Shown: piece by piece, positions 1 through 8,748 of the stretch | Numbering within the stretch: position 1 is the first letter of the stretch | How the letters are laid out: the number at the start of each line of letters is the position of its first letter | NCBI GenBank assembly: GCA_050258555.1 | Contig: JBLMZA010000119.1 | Coordinates: forward strand, 36,616-100,615 | DNA length: 64,000 nt | Source: CAISDA01 sp050258555 | GTDB taxonomy: Bacteria; Bacteroidota; Ignavibacteria; UBA10030; UBA8401 | Direction of reading: 5' to 3' | Notes under the pieces: model-generated | Databases searched by the model: none | Told to the model about the DNA's origin: nothing | What the model saw: the letters and a program-made list of their open reading frames with translations, nothing else | Translations under genes and position numbers: made by a program

Positions 1-93
1 CATGGCATTGATGGCGGCATCGATGGCCTGGCGCTTCATCGCCATGAAATCGACAAGCGTGTTGTCGAGGTCGAACACGACGGCTTTGATCAT
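1..93 (-). CDS. HAD-family hydrolase, N-terminal fragment (cut by window edge)
   Basis: Only the first 31 codons lie in the window; the gene runs off the left edge. The start reads MIKAVVFDLDNTLVDF. This is HAD motif I (DxDxT), where the first Asp is the phosphoryl-accepting nucleophile and the second the general acid. The substrate cannot be told from this part. The ATG overlaps the stop of the upstream aroQ as ATGA, so the two are probably translationally coupled and form the end of the operon that begins near 3274. Confidence 0.8.
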   Translation of the reverse strand, partial: MIKAVVFDLDNTLVDFMAMKRQAIDAAINAM

Positions 94-536
94 AGGGTCT
101 GCGGAGTCTGGTTGCGGAAATGGAGGAGCGTCGTCACGGCAAGCTTGTAGCCGACGGCGCCGAATCCCGAGAGCTGCGCCTTGCACACCGGCGCGATCAC
201 CGAATGGCGGCGGAATTCCTCCCTCATGTGGATGTTGGACAGATGCACTTCGAGCGCGGGCGCGGGGATGGCGGCGATCGCATCGCGGATCGCATACGAG
301 TAATGCGTGAACGCGCCCGGATTGATGATCACTCCGTCATAGAGGCCGTCCATCGCCTTCTGGATCGCATCGATGATGACGCCCTCGTGATTGGACTGAA
401 TGAACTCGAAGGCGATCTCCGGAAACGAGCTGCGGAGCATCGCTTCGATATCGCCGAGCGTCTGGAAGCCGTAAATCTGCGGCTCGCGCTTCCCGAGCAG
501 ATTCAGATTCGGACCGTTGATGACAAGCAGTCGCAT
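90..536 (-). CDS. aroQ: Type II 3-dehydroquinate dehydratase
   Basis: Cytoplasmic enzyme of the shikimate pathway, converting 3-dehydroquinate to 3-dehydroshikimate. The 148-aa product has the normal AroQ length and motifs: PNLNLLGKREPQIYG at the N-terminus (including the catalytic Tyr and the flexible loop Arg), NPGAFTHYSYAIRDAI in the middle and EVHLSNIHMREEFR with the catalytic His. An upstream in-frame TTG at 551 exists, but the ATG at 536 gives the family-typical start MRLLVINGPN. It overlaps the HAD gene by ATGA and lies about 30 bases after the 88-aa gene. Confidence 0.95.
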   Translation of the reverse strand: MRLLVINGPNLNLLGKREPQIYGFQTLGDIEAMLRSSFPEIAFEFIQSNHEGVIIDAIQKAMDGLYDGVIINPGAFTHYSYAIRDAIAAIPAPALEVHLSNIHMREEFRRHSVIAPVCKAQLSGFGAVGYKLAVTTLLHFRNQTPQTL

Positions 537-566
537 GCGTGACAATCGCAAATAAATGAAAAAAAG

Positions 567-833
567 TTACGGCTTGCGCAGCCTCGAGAGTTCATCGTCG
601 ATAAAGAGCCGGACGGCGGGCTTCACATACACGTTTTCGAGTCCGAGCTGATTGAGCCCCTGTCCGATCACCGACGCCTTTCGGACGGGATTCAGCTTCT
701 TATTGACGACGATCAGCCGCTCATCGCGCAGAATGCAGTAGCCCCCGTCGAAATCGCCCTTCTCGTAGCGGATGCGCACGCCCATTTCGGCGGCCAGCGC
801 CTCGATCTCCATCAGTATCTCTTCATCCAGCAT
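567..833 (-). CDS. Small conserved-looking protein of unknown function
   Basis: 88 residues, no signal peptide or membrane segment. The N-terminus is acidic and helical (MLDEEILMEIEALAAEMGV); the middle, with GDFDGGYCILRDERLIVVNK, looks like a short beta-hairpin. I do not recognise the family. Its position, 2 bases after the preceding membrane-protein gene and directly before aroQ, suggests a real operon gene rather than a chance ORF. Cytoplasmic location is inferred from composition only. Confidence 0.75.
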   Translation of the reverse strand: MLDEEILMEIEALAAEMGVRIRYEKGDFDGGYCILRDERLIVVNKKLNPVRKASVIGQGLNQLGLENVYVKPAVRLFIDDELSRLRKP

Positions 834-835
834 GC

Positions 836-1363
836 TCAGCGCGCCTCACTCTTCACGGTTGCATTCTCGAACGGACGCCAGGCGGCGATCACGATCATGG
901 TGTAATAGGCCAGATTGGCGATCACCGGAAGACCGGTGAGCGCGGTCAGGCGGCGCACATGGGCCTTGCGGAATTCCTCCATGGGCCACTCGCCCCAGAA
1001 ATTCAATCCGATCATCTTCCAGTCGAGCCGGAGCGACCATGCCTCCACCGGAACGAACAGGAAAAATAAAATGGCGCACATGAGCAGCCATCCGTGCGCG
1101 CGCCACGAGACATCCGATGTGGCGACAAAGCCGACCGCGCCGGCAAGCGCGGCCGTGTACCCGCCCATCACAAGCAGTGTCATGTAGCTCACGAGCCGGT
1201 AGATTTCGCGCTCGAAGACGGGATCGAGATTCTGCCGGATGTCGAGCGTGCCGAACTCGAAGAGCTCATTGCCGATGACGGCGCGCGCCGTGAGCGCGCC
1301 GAGAAATGTGATGAAGCCGAGCGCGAAGAGCGTGAGAAAAATTTTCGTCGAAGTCTTGTTCAT
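836..1363 (-). CDS. Membrane protein of unknown function, about four TM helices
   Basis: 175 residues from the ATG at 1363 (MNKTSTKIFLTLFALGF), preferred over an ATG 33 bases upstream because it puts the Lys-rich cap directly before the first membrane segment. Hydrophobic segments lie near residues 8-28, 60-82, 90-112 and 148-168. A conserved-looking loop around WGEWPMEEFRKAHVRRL could be cytoplasmic. No enzymatic motif is visible. It sits between the NamZ gene and the 88-aa gene in the same operon; its role is unknown. Confidence 0.75.
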   Translation of the reverse strand: MNKTSTKIFLTLFALGFITFLGALTARAVIGNELFEFGTLDIRQNLDPVFEREIYRLVSYMTLLVMGGYTAALAGAVGFVATSDVSWRAHGWLLMCAILFFLFVPVEAWSLRLDWKMIGLNFWGEWPMEEFRKAHVRRLTALTGLPVIANLAYYTMIVIAAWRPFENATVKSEAR

Positions 1364-1392
1364 AACAACAAATCCGGAATAATCTGTCAGTG

Positions 1393-2628
1393 TCAATGGT
1401 AGAGAAGATACGCTTTGCGCCTGGCCATGAATTCATCGATGGCGGGCTTCCATGAGGCGATGATCGTTTCGGCCGGCGCCTTCTTCTCGAGCGCCAGGCG
1501 CACGGCATCGGTGCCCATCACCTTGTCGAACATGTCGTTCCTGTCGCGGCTTTCCTCGAAGAGATTGTGTTCGGGATAGAGCGCATAGAGCGTCTCGAAC
1601 GCATAGAGCTGCACATTCACGAGATTCGCCTTCGCCGGATCCTGAATATAGATCTGCACGCCGCCGAGCGCCTTGTCCTTCATTCCTCCGTAATACGGCT
1701 TATAGGACAGCGCCCGGAATTGCACGCCGGGCAGATTCCGCGCGTTCATCGCAGCGGCAAATCGGCGTCCGTCGATCCACGGCGCACCGATCAATTGGAA
1801 GGGCATCGTGTAGCCGACGCCGATATTGATCGAATTGAGCTCGCCCATGATGCCGGTTACGGAATAATCGAGCGCCGTTTCGGCATGAGGAATGTGCGGG
1901 GAGGTCGGCACCCAGGGCAGTCCCGTCTCCTGCCAGGTCATCGAGCGCCGATAGCCTTCCATCTTGATCACGGTCAGCGTGCATTTCACCTTGCCCGAGA
2001 GCAGACCTTCATTATTGAGATACTCGGCCAGTTCCCCGCATGTCATGCCGTAGACATAGGGAATTGCATACTGCCCGACGAACGAGCTGAATTTCAGGTC
2101 GAGAATGTTGCCTTCCACCCTGTCCGCCCCCAGGGGATTCGGACGGTCGAGCACGATGAATTCCTTGTTCTGCTCGGCGGCGGCTTCCATGGCATAGGCC
2201 ATCGTGTTGATGTAGGTGTAGGAGCGCGCGCCGATATCCTGAATGTCGTAGACGAGCACATCGACATCCTGGAGCATCTCGGGCGTCGGCTTGCGCGTCT
2301 TGCCGTAGAGCGAATAGACCGGCACGCCGGTGGCCGAATCGGTGAACGTGTCGACGTGTCCGCCGGCGGTCACATCGCCTCTGACGCCGTGCTCGGGACC
2401 GTAGAGCGCCGTGAGCTTCACGCCGTCGGCCTTGGCAAGAATGTCGATGGTGGCGCGCAGATCGCCCGCGATGCCGGTCGGATTGGTGATGAGTCCGACG
2501 CGCTTGCCGTGAAGGGGCGCGAAGCCGGAACGGATAAGCACATCGATGCCGGTTTTTACCGCCGGCTGTTTCTGGGCGAAGCCGGCTGTGCATGCGAGGA
2601 CAAGCAGGAGGAGTACAAGTTTTTTCAT
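1393..2628 (-). CDS. namZ: Exo-beta-N-acetylmuramidase NamZ family (DUF1343)
   Basis: 411-aa exported protein with signal peptide MKKLVLLLLVLACTAGFAQ. The body carries the DUF1343 signatures: GIDVLIRSGFAPLHGKRVGL, LITNPTGI, LYGPEHGVRGD, VLVYDIQDIGARSYTYINTM, VLDRPNPLGADRVEGN and MTCGELAEYLN. Members of this family (B. subtilis NamZ) release terminal MurNAc from peptidoglycan fragments, so a role in cell-wall recycling in the periplasm is likely. The start at 2628 overlaps the upstream small membrane gene by ATGA. The longer open frame to 2865 is not used, since it reads through that upstream gene and lacks a signal peptide. Confidence 0.9.
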   Translation of the reverse strand: MKKLVLLLLVLACTAGFAQKQPAVKTGIDVLIRSGFAPLHGKRVGLITNPTGIAGDLRATIDILAKADGVKLTALYGPEHGVRGDVTAGGHVDTFTDSATGVPVYSLYGKTRKPTPEMLQDVDVLVYDIQDIGARSYTYINTMAYAMEAAAEQNKEFIVLDRPNPLGADRVEGNILDLKFSSFVGQYAIPYVYGMTCGELAEYLNNEGLLSGKVKCTLTVIKMEGYRRSMTWQETGLPWVPTSPHIPHAETALDYSVTGIMGELNSINIGVGYTMPFQLIGAPWIDGRRFAAAMNARNLPGVQFRALSYKPYYGGMKDKALGGVQIYIQDPAKANLVNVQLYAFETLYALYPEHNLFEESRDRNDMFDKVMGTDAVRLALEKKAPAETIIASWKPAIDEFMARRKAYLLYH

Positions 2629-2849
2629 CGGAATATATGTTGTATGATGGAGCGGTCGGGACGCAGCACGCGGCGCAGAAGCAGGATCGCAATGACAAGC
2701 AGCACCATCACGAGCGCGCTCAGCACGATGCCGAGAACCGAGACGGGCGGATCGATCACCAGAAGAAGCGCAAAGAGCACGGTGACCGTGACCACGATGC
2801 GGACGACATACTGCATCGAGGCGAACGACGACTCGGTCGAGCTGCTCAT
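2625..2849 (-). CDS. Small two-TM membrane protein
   Basis: 74 residues with two hydrophobic helices, about residues 14-33 and 38-58, joined by a short loop (IDPPVSV), and a basic tail (LLRRVLRPDRS). The start at 2849 overlaps the stop of the 142-aa gene, and its own stop overlaps the namZ start, both as ATGA. This tight coupling is the main reason to believe the gene. No family recognised; it may assist export or anchoring of neighbouring products, which is speculation. Confidence 0.7.
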   Translation of the reverse strand: MSSSTESSFASMQYVVRIVVTVTVLFALLLVIDPPVSVLGIVLSALVMVLLVIAILLLRRVLRPDRSIIQHIFR

Positions 2850-3274
2850 GAGCGCGCCTTTCCATCGAGTGAATAATTTTTCATCCAGTACAGATCGTGC
2901 AGCAGTTCGAGCATCGATGCGAATGCCGGCGCCGAGAGCGCAAGATAGCGCGCGGCAAAGTCCGTCCGGTCCTCGTCGGGCATCACGGCGGCGATCTGCT
3001 CCATCATGTCTCGTGCTTTGGAGAGATTCGATTCGAACTCCGCCGAGAGCGCGCCGTAGCCTTCGCCGTCGACGCCGATGCGCTGCAGGATCAGAAACGT
3101 GCGGTGCAGGAATTTCGCGGTGAAGCACAGATCATCCAGCACATGCTCTTTCGCCTGCAGCGCCGATGCCTCAACAAGAAGCGCGCAATCGTCCGGATGC
3201 TGCAGCTGGTTTCCGGAAAACTGTGCGACAGCGGCGATATATGTGTCTGTCTCGGGACTGATGCGCATGAGCAA
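2846..3274 (-). CDS. Alpha-helical protein of unknown function
   Basis: 142 residues, mainly helical by composition, soluble, starting MLMRISPETDTYIAAVAQF (a second ATG two codons later is equally possible). No recognised motif. It is first in the namZ-aroQ operon: a TTGATT-N17-TATATT promoter ends about 36 bases upstream, and its stop overlaps the start of the small membrane gene by ATGA. Confidence 0.7.
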   Translation of the reverse strand: MLMRISPETDTYIAAVAQFSGNQLQHPDDCALLVEASALQAKEHVLDDLCFTAKFLHRTFLILQRIGVDGEGYGALSAEFESNLSKARDMMEQIAAVMPDEDRTDFAARYLALSAPAFASMLELLHDLYWMKNYSLDGKARS

Positions 3275-3309
3275 GATGTGTGTGGAATGGGCACGAATTG
3301 CACCATTTC

Positions 3310-3338
3310 AATATAAAAGGAAGTCAGCCGAGAATCAA
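3310..3338 (-). promoter_or_regulatory. Sigma-70-type promoter of the namZ-aroQ operon
   Basis: On the minus strand TTGATT (3338-3333) is followed by exactly 17 bases and TATATT (3315-3310). The predicted transcript starts near 3303 and leaves a leader of about 30 bases before the ATG at 3274. Confidence 0.6.
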
Positions 3339-3410
3339 GACGCTCCGGCCGGCCGTGATCGATGTTTCTCGGGATATTTCATCACGGGCACCCCCAGGCG
3401 TCGAAACGGG

Positions 3411-4412
3411 CTAATGGAACTTCTCCACATATTCGATGATGCGGTTGAACGACTCGCGCGGCAGAAGCGGCATCATCGCGGGCGCTTTTTTTGCGGCGAT
3501 CTCGAAGAGCACGAACTCCTGGAAATATCCTTCTTCGATGATCGGCTGGAAGCGTTCCTTGAATTCAGGATCGGTCATCAACGCCACGAGGGCTTCCTTT
3601 TCTTCCGGCCAATTGATGACGTTCTTGTTCCGGTCGCCGGACTTCCCGCCTGTCACCGATTCGGCGTACCCGGGCTCGTACTTCCATGCGGCTTTCACCA
3701 GCGCATACCCGAGCCAGTTTGTCGCGGCGCAAACCGTCACGTGGTTCCCTTCGCCCGTCAGGGTGTAGAGGGGCCGGAAGTCCCATTCCTTCCACGGACG
3801 GCCGTAATTTTTCCGGTAAGCCCGCACGACGGCATTGAGATGCTTATGATTGACATTCAGGAGAAACGCGGTCGTGATCTCGCGCAGCGCGCTGTCTTTC
3901 TGCCCCGCCTTCGTGTACGTATCGGCCAGGAACCAGTGCGAGTCGTAGTCGGCGAAGTTAAGGTCGATCGCTTGTTTGAATGCGGCGATCGCGCTGTCGA
4001 GCATGCCCATATGATAATAGGTGTCGCCGATCAGGCGCAGCGCAGGAAAATAATCGGGCTGCAGCGCGATGCATTTCCGGCAGTCGGCGATGGCGTTCTT
4101 ATAGTCTTCGCTTCTGAATGCCATCTCCGCATCCGCGAACAGCTTCACCGACTCGGGGGAGCCCTGCAGTTCCACAAGCGATATGCCGCGGTCACTCGAC
4201 TTGAGCATCCAGGTCGGCGGCAACACAAACGGCGTATCGACCACCGCATTCGACGGCTCATAGTCCGCTCTGATTTCATACTGGATCTTTGATGCTCCAA
4301 GAATCTCCATGACCTCGGCGGGAGAATGGAGCTTCTCCTTTGCCGGCTCTTGTGCCGTTGCGGATGAAAAACATACGATGAGTGCAGTGCAGAACGATCC
4401 GATTCGATTCAT
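3411..4412 (-). CDS. Exported TPR-repeat protein
   Basis: 333 residues with signal peptide MNRIGSFCTALIVCFSSATAQ, so periplasmic or secreted. Residues about 93-190 form at least three tetratricopeptide repeats (YKNAIADCRKCIALQPDYF; MGMLDSAIAAFKQAIDLN; AGQKDSALREITTAF), a protein-interaction scaffold. The C-terminal 130 residues are unlike known domains to me. It is transcribed alone, divergently from the DUF3857 pair at 4699. Function unknown. Confidence 0.8.
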   Translation of the reverse strand: MNRIGSFCTALIVCFSSATAQEPAKEKLHSPAEVMEILGASKIQYEIRADYEPSNAVVDTPFVLPPTWMLKSSDRGISLVELQGSPESVKLFADAEMAFRSEDYKNAIADCRKCIALQPDYFPALRLIGDTYYHMGMLDSAIAAFKQAIDLNFADYDSHWFLADTYTKAGQKDSALREITTAFLLNVNHKHLNAVVRAYRKNYGRPWKEWDFRPLYTLTGEGNHVTVCAATNWLGYALVKAAWKYEPGYAESVTGGKSGDRNKNVINWPEEKEALVALMTDPEFKERFQPIIEEGYFQEFVLFEIAAKKAPAMMPLLPRESFNRIIEYVEKFH

Positions 4413-4580
4413 ACAAAGGCCTCAAACGGTTAGGTGAGCGATGTGTGCGGTGAGGAAGCATGCTTTTTCTGACGCGATAATATGCAATTAATTCGATAGC
4501 AATTCCAGCACTTTTTTCCGGCATCGCCGGCCACCCATTCCGGTGTATTGCGTTGCGTATGGAATATGTGCATGCATAAT

Positions 4581-4609
4581 TTGATATTGAGGGAAAATTC
4601 CCCTACCTT
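4581..4609 (+). promoter_or_regulatory. Sigma-70-type promoter with GGGAA/TTCCC inverted repeat in the spacer
   Basis: TTGATA (4581-4586), 17-base spacer, TACCTT (4604-4609), upstream of the ATG at 4699. The spacer holds GGGAAAATTCCC, an inverted repeat with 5-base arms. Almost the same element (TTGATATTCAGGGAAATTCC) lies at 40288-40316 in front of the kinase operon, so a shared regulator is possible. The remaining intergenic sequence from 4413 shows nothing else I can name. Confidence 0.55.
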
Positions 4610-4698
4610 CTTTTCCTACAGACCGGCTCCTTTTTCTTCACACTTCAATCTACCGAGACACGCAGCCCTCATATCCCACCATCACAGACGAGCACGAC

Positions 4699-6795
4699 AT
4701 GACGACCACACGCTTCCTCCGTTGTATGCTCTTTGCACTTCTTGCATCGTTCACCGGCGTGACCACCGCAGCCTCTACGGACCTGGATGAAATCCCTCCT
4801 CCTCCCATCGAATGGGGAAAAGTTCCGAAGGAAGATCTGGAAATGAAAACATTCCCGGCCGACACGAACGCCTCCGCCCTTATCCTCTGCGACTTCGGAG
4901 AATCGAAACTCAACGACGATTTCAATCTCGTCTACACGCGGCATCTTCGCGTGAAGATTCTGAATGAGAAGGGATTCCGCTGGGGCACACATTCACTCAC
5001 GCTGTATGACGACAAGGAACACGGCGAAACGATCGATGACATCGAGGGCATGACATACACGCTGGATGCGAACGGAGAGATCGTCGAGCACGAGCTGGAT
5101 GAAGACGAGGTTTTCACGGAACAGGTGTCGGAGAACTATAAGCGATACAAATTCACGCTTCCCTCGCTGCAGCCGGGCTGCGTCATCGAGATCCGATACA
5201 AGATCGCCATGCCCCTTTCGCGCGTCCGCGACTGGACATTCCAGGATGACGAACCCGTGCGATGGAGCGAATACCGGCTGCTGCATCCGGCGGCGATCGG
5301 CTTCGCAAGCGTCACGCACGGGTACGAGAAATTCACCATCGACGAGCAATTGGATCCCAAAGTGTATTTTTCGGGCGCCGTCGCGGCCAATTACGGATCG
5401 AATATGCTCAACTGCCGGTTTTCGCGCTGGGCCATGAAAGACCTGCCCGCGCTCAGATCGGAACCGTTCATCACCACGCTCGATGATTATTACTGTTCGG
5501 TGAAGCTGCAGCTTTCGGGCTACGCGCTGCGCGGCGGCGGCATCGAGCGCGTACTCGATACATGGGAGGAGCTTGTCGCCGAACTGGAGAAGAATCAATA
5601 TATCGGAGGCCGTATCAGGCAGACAGGCGACATCAAGGATCTCGCGCAGAAACTGACCGCGGGCGCGGCCTCGCCTCTGGACAAGCTGAAAGCGATTTAT
5701 GCCTGGGTTTCAGGCTCGATCGTCTGGGACGGAAAGGAAAGATTTTCCGCGGAGCAGACGGGCGATCAGGTGCTCGAATCGAAGAAGGGAAACAGCGCGG
5801 AGATCAATTATCTGCTTGTCTCCTTGTTGCGCGCCGCCGGTCTCCAGGCGGATCCGATCATTGTCAGCACGCGCTCCAACGGCCTCGTGCAGGTCCTCTA
5901 TCCCCTGGTGCAGCAGTTCAACTACGGCATGGCGCGCGTCATGATCGGCGGCACCCAACTCTTCCTTGACGCGACCGATCCGGCGCGTCCCTATACCATG
6001 GTCCGGGCTCAGACGGTGGGCGTTCGTGCGCTCGTGATCCGCGACGATGAAAAAGTCGAATGGGTCGCCGTTCAATCGAACGCCCGAAGCGTCTCGGTTG
6101 CTGCGGCCAATGTCACGATCGACGAAACCGGCGCGCTCAAAGGCACGCTCGAGGGCAGTTTCAAGGAGTATGCGAACATCAATGTGCGCGAGAGCCTGCG
6201 GAAGGGCAAGCCCGTCGAAACGGTCAAAGAAGTGTTCTCGATCGAGGCATCGGATTTCACGATCGACTCGGTCGCCGTACGCAATCAGGATTCCGTCGGT
6301 CTTCCGATCAACATATCGGCGACCATCTCGGCCGACGCATACGGCCAGGCAGGAGAAGGTCTGCTCTATGTCAATCCGCACATCGTGAGCCGATGGAAGG
6401 ACAATCCGTTCAAGTCTGCGGAGCGGAAATTTCCGGTCGATTACAACTACCCGAGAGAGTACGTGACGTATGTGAATCTGACCCTGCCAGCTTCATACGA
6501 AATCAAGGACGTGTTTCCGAACAAGTCTCTGAACATGGACGGTCAGGTGAAATACACGCGCGAACTCGTGATCGATCACAACCAGTTGCAGCTCGTGACC
6601 AGATTCGAGATCCTGAACAGGGAGATCGCTCCGAAAAATTACAAGCGGCTGAAAGAGCTGTACTCTTCGATGATCCAGACGGAATCGGAACAGCTGGTGC
6701 TGAAGAAAAATCAGCCTGCGGCTCCAGCCGCATCCGCCCCCTCTCAGGCAGCGCCGGCGTCGACGGCGAAACAGGCATCCATCAGAAAAAAATAA
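4699..6795 (+). CDS. DUF3857 / transglutaminase-like exported protein, catalytic residues lost
   Basis: 698 residues. Signal peptide MTTTRFLRCMLFALLASFTG, an N-terminal DUF3857 domain (about 60-270), a transglutaminase-like domain (about 320-440), then a beta-rich DUF-type C-terminal domain and an Ala/Pro-rich tail. In active relatives the core reads GDC, later H, then D. Here the Cys position is Ser (KKGNSAEINYLL) and the His position is Gly (QFNYGMARV), while LDATDP keeps the Asp. It is therefore probably not an active transglutaminase and may bind peptide or glycan instead. It is 23 bases upstream of a second DUF3857 gene that keeps the Cys. Confidence 0.88.
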   Translation: MTTTRFLRCMLFALLASFTGVTTAASTDLDEIPPPPIEWGKVPKEDLEMKTFPADTNASALILCDFGESKLNDDFNLVYTRHLRVKILNEKGFRWGTHSLTLYDDKEHGETIDDIEGMTYTLDANGEIVEHELDEDEVFTEQVSENYKRYKFTLPSLQPGCVIEIRYKIAMPLSRVRDWTFQDDEPVRWSEYRLLHPAAIGFASVTHGYEKFTIDEQLDPKVYFSGAVAANYGSNMLNCRFSRWAMKDLPALRSEPFITTLDDYYCSVKLQLSGYALRGGGIERVLDTWEELVAELEKNQYIGGRIRQTGDIKDLAQKLTAGAASPLDKLKAIYAWVSGSIVWDGKERFSAEQTGDQVLESKKGNSAEINYLLVSLLRAAGLQADPIIVSTRSNGLVQVLYPLVQQFNYGMARVMIGGTQLFLDATDPARPYTMVRAQTVGVRALVIRDDEKVEWVAVQSNARSVSVAAANVTIDETGALKGTLEGSFKEYANINVRESLRKGKPVETVKEVFSIEASDFTIDSVAVRNQDSVGLPINISATISADAYGQAGEGLLYVNPHIVSRWKDNPFKSAERKFPVDYNYPREYVTYVNLTLPASYEIKDVFPNKSLNMDGQVKYTRELVIDHNQLQLVTRFEILNREIAPKNYKRLKELYSSMIQTESEQLVLKKNQPAAPAASAPSQAAPASTAKQASIRKK

Positions 6796-6818
6796 TCCGA
6801 CAGATTGGAACCTCTCGA

Positions 6819-8735
6819 ATGAATACCATCGCGCGCGCGTGCTTCATACTCGGTTTTTCCTTCATGCTGACGGCGGCGGCCTCCGGCCGCGACGTCCGCT
6901 ACCCTGTCAGCATGATCCCCCCGTCGCTCCTGCCGGCCGATGCGGTTGTACGGATCGACTCGCTCCATTTCGTCATCAAGGATGAAAAACGCTCCACATA
7001 CAGCCTCACCTATGCCGTCACGATCTTTTCAAAAAAGGAGCAGCACCGGGGCGTGCTCTCCCTGGCATACGGACGGTATCAAACGATCAGCGACCTTGAG
7101 GGAACGATCTTCGATGCCGACGGCAACGAGATCAGGGATCTTGAAGAGGAGGATATCCAGGATGGGAGCGGCGACAGCGGCGGTTCGCTCGCCGATGAAT
7201 GGCGGATCCGGAGGGCGACGCTCCTGTACGACAGATTTCCCTACACGGTGGAATACCGCTACACGATGAAGCTGAACACGTCGCTCAACTGGCCGGGCTG
7301 GAGCGCGCAAACGTCGAAAGCGCCGGTCGAGCGCACCTCCTTCACGATCATCGCTCCGAAGGATGTAGCCGTACGCACATGGTGCAATACCTCCGACTGC
7401 ATTCCGGCCGTACAGGACGACGGTTCAACAATCATCCGCACGTGGTCGCGGCAGCATCTTCCCGGCCTCTCGGACGATGAAGCGGCGGAATCCTCGTACG
7501 ACATCACGACGATGGTCAAGGCGGCTCCCTCCCGCTTTCAGCTTGAAGAGACCGAAGGGTCGATGGAGTCGTGGAAGGAATTTGGCGCATGGTTTCAGCG
7601 CCTCTACGACAATCGTCAGTCGCTTCCCGAGGATGCCCTGCGGGAAATTGGCGCGCTTGTCCAGTCAGCACAAACCGAGCGCGAGAAGATCAGGATGCTC
7701 TACGAGTACATGCAGTCCCGCACGCGCTATGTCAGCGTCCAGCTCGGCATCGGCGGATGGCAGCCCTTCGAAGCGTCTTCTGTGCACACAAAGCGCTACG
7801 GCGACTGTAAAGCACTGGTCAATTATATGATGGCGCTCTTGCATGCGGCGGGTATCCGCTCCTATCCGGTATTGATCAACAGCGGCAGCAACAGGATTTC
7901 CATGATCACGGAATTTCCGAGCAACCAGTTCGATCACGTCATCCTGTGCGTGCCTCAGGAGCGCGACAGCATCTGGCTCGAATGCACGAGCCAGTCGGCG
8001 CCCTTCGGCAGGCTCGGCGACTTTACGGAAAACCGTCCCGCCCTGCTCGTCTCCGAAACGGGAGGAACGGTCGTTCATACGCCGGCCACGAGCGCCGGGG
8101 AGAATCTGCAGATGCGCACCGTGACGGCTTCGCTTGCCGCCACCGGCACGATCACGGCCGAAATCACTGCCAGGGTGGCGGGCGATCAGCAAATGGACCT
8201 TCAGGGCGAACTGCTTCATGAGTCTCCGGAAGAAAAGCAGGAATATTTTCTGAACAGACTCAAAACGCCGAATATCTCGATCTCGTCGTTCTCCATCGAA
8301 GGACTCGAGAACCGTGCGCCGGAAATCACGGTCCGATTCTCGGCGACACTCGGACGCTATGCCGCATTGAACTCGGCGCGCCTCTTCGTTCCTCCCAGCC
8401 TGATGGAACGAGCGACATACGTTCCTGCGGACAACAAAGCGCGCAAGTCTCCCGTCCGGTTTTCCTATCCGTATGTCGACATCGATTCGATTTATCTGCG
8501 ACTGCCGCGGAATTTCGTGATCGAGACGCTGCCCAAAGAGACATCGCTCCGCACCTCGTTCGGATCGTTTTCGGGCCGCACGGTCGCGCTGGGCGATACG
8601 GCAATCGCATACACGAGACGCACCGAAATCACCGGATATATGATTCCTGCCGCAGCGTTTCAGGAATACCGCTCGTTCCGCCAGGAGATCGCGAAGGCCG
8701 ATAAAGCGCAGGCAGTATTGCGCATGAAACAATGA
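6819..8735 (+). CDS. DUF3857 / transglutaminase-like exported protein, Cys and His kept
   Basis: 638 residues from the ATG at 6819 (MNTIARACFILGFSFMLTAA, a signal peptide); the open frame extends upstream only as a shadow of the preceding gene. DUF3857 domain at about 40-250, transglutaminase-like core at about 270-400. The core has RYGDCKALVNYMMALLHAAG with the nucleophilic Cys and NQFDHVILCV with the His; the third position reads IWLECTSQ, Glu where Asp is usual. Periplasmic or surface location. Paired with its Cys-less paralog, it may form a catalytic/non-catalytic pair; the substrate is unknown. Confidence 0.88.
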   Translation: MNTIARACFILGFSFMLTAAASGRDVRYPVSMIPPSLLPADAVVRIDSLHFVIKDEKRSTYSLTYAVTIFSKKEQHRGVLSLAYGRYQTISDLEGTIFDADGNEIRDLEEEDIQDGSGDSGGSLADEWRIRRATLLYDRFPYTVEYRYTMKLNTSLNWPGWSAQTSKAPVERTSFTIIAPKDVAVRTWCNTSDCIPAVQDDGSTIIRTWSRQHLPGLSDDEAAESSYDITTMVKAAPSRFQLEETEGSMESWKEFGAWFQRLYDNRQSLPEDALREIGALVQSAQTEREKIRMLYEYMQSRTRYVSVQLGIGGWQPFEASSVHTKRYGDCKALVNYMMALLHAAGIRSYPVLINSGSNRISMITEFPSNQFDHVILCVPQERDSIWLECTSQSAPFGRLGDFTENRPALLVSETGGTVVHTPATSAGENLQMRTVTASLAATGTITAEITARVAGDQQMDLQGELLHESPEEKQEYFLNRLKTPNISISSFSIEGLENRAPEITVRFSATLGRYAALNSARLFVPPSLMERATYVPADNKARKSPVRFSYPYVDIDSIYLRLPRNFVIETLPKETSLRTSFGSFSGRTVALGDTAIAYTRRTEITGYMIPAAAFQEYRSFRQEIAKADKAQAVLRMKQ

Positions 8736-8748
8736 TGATGCAGAAGAG

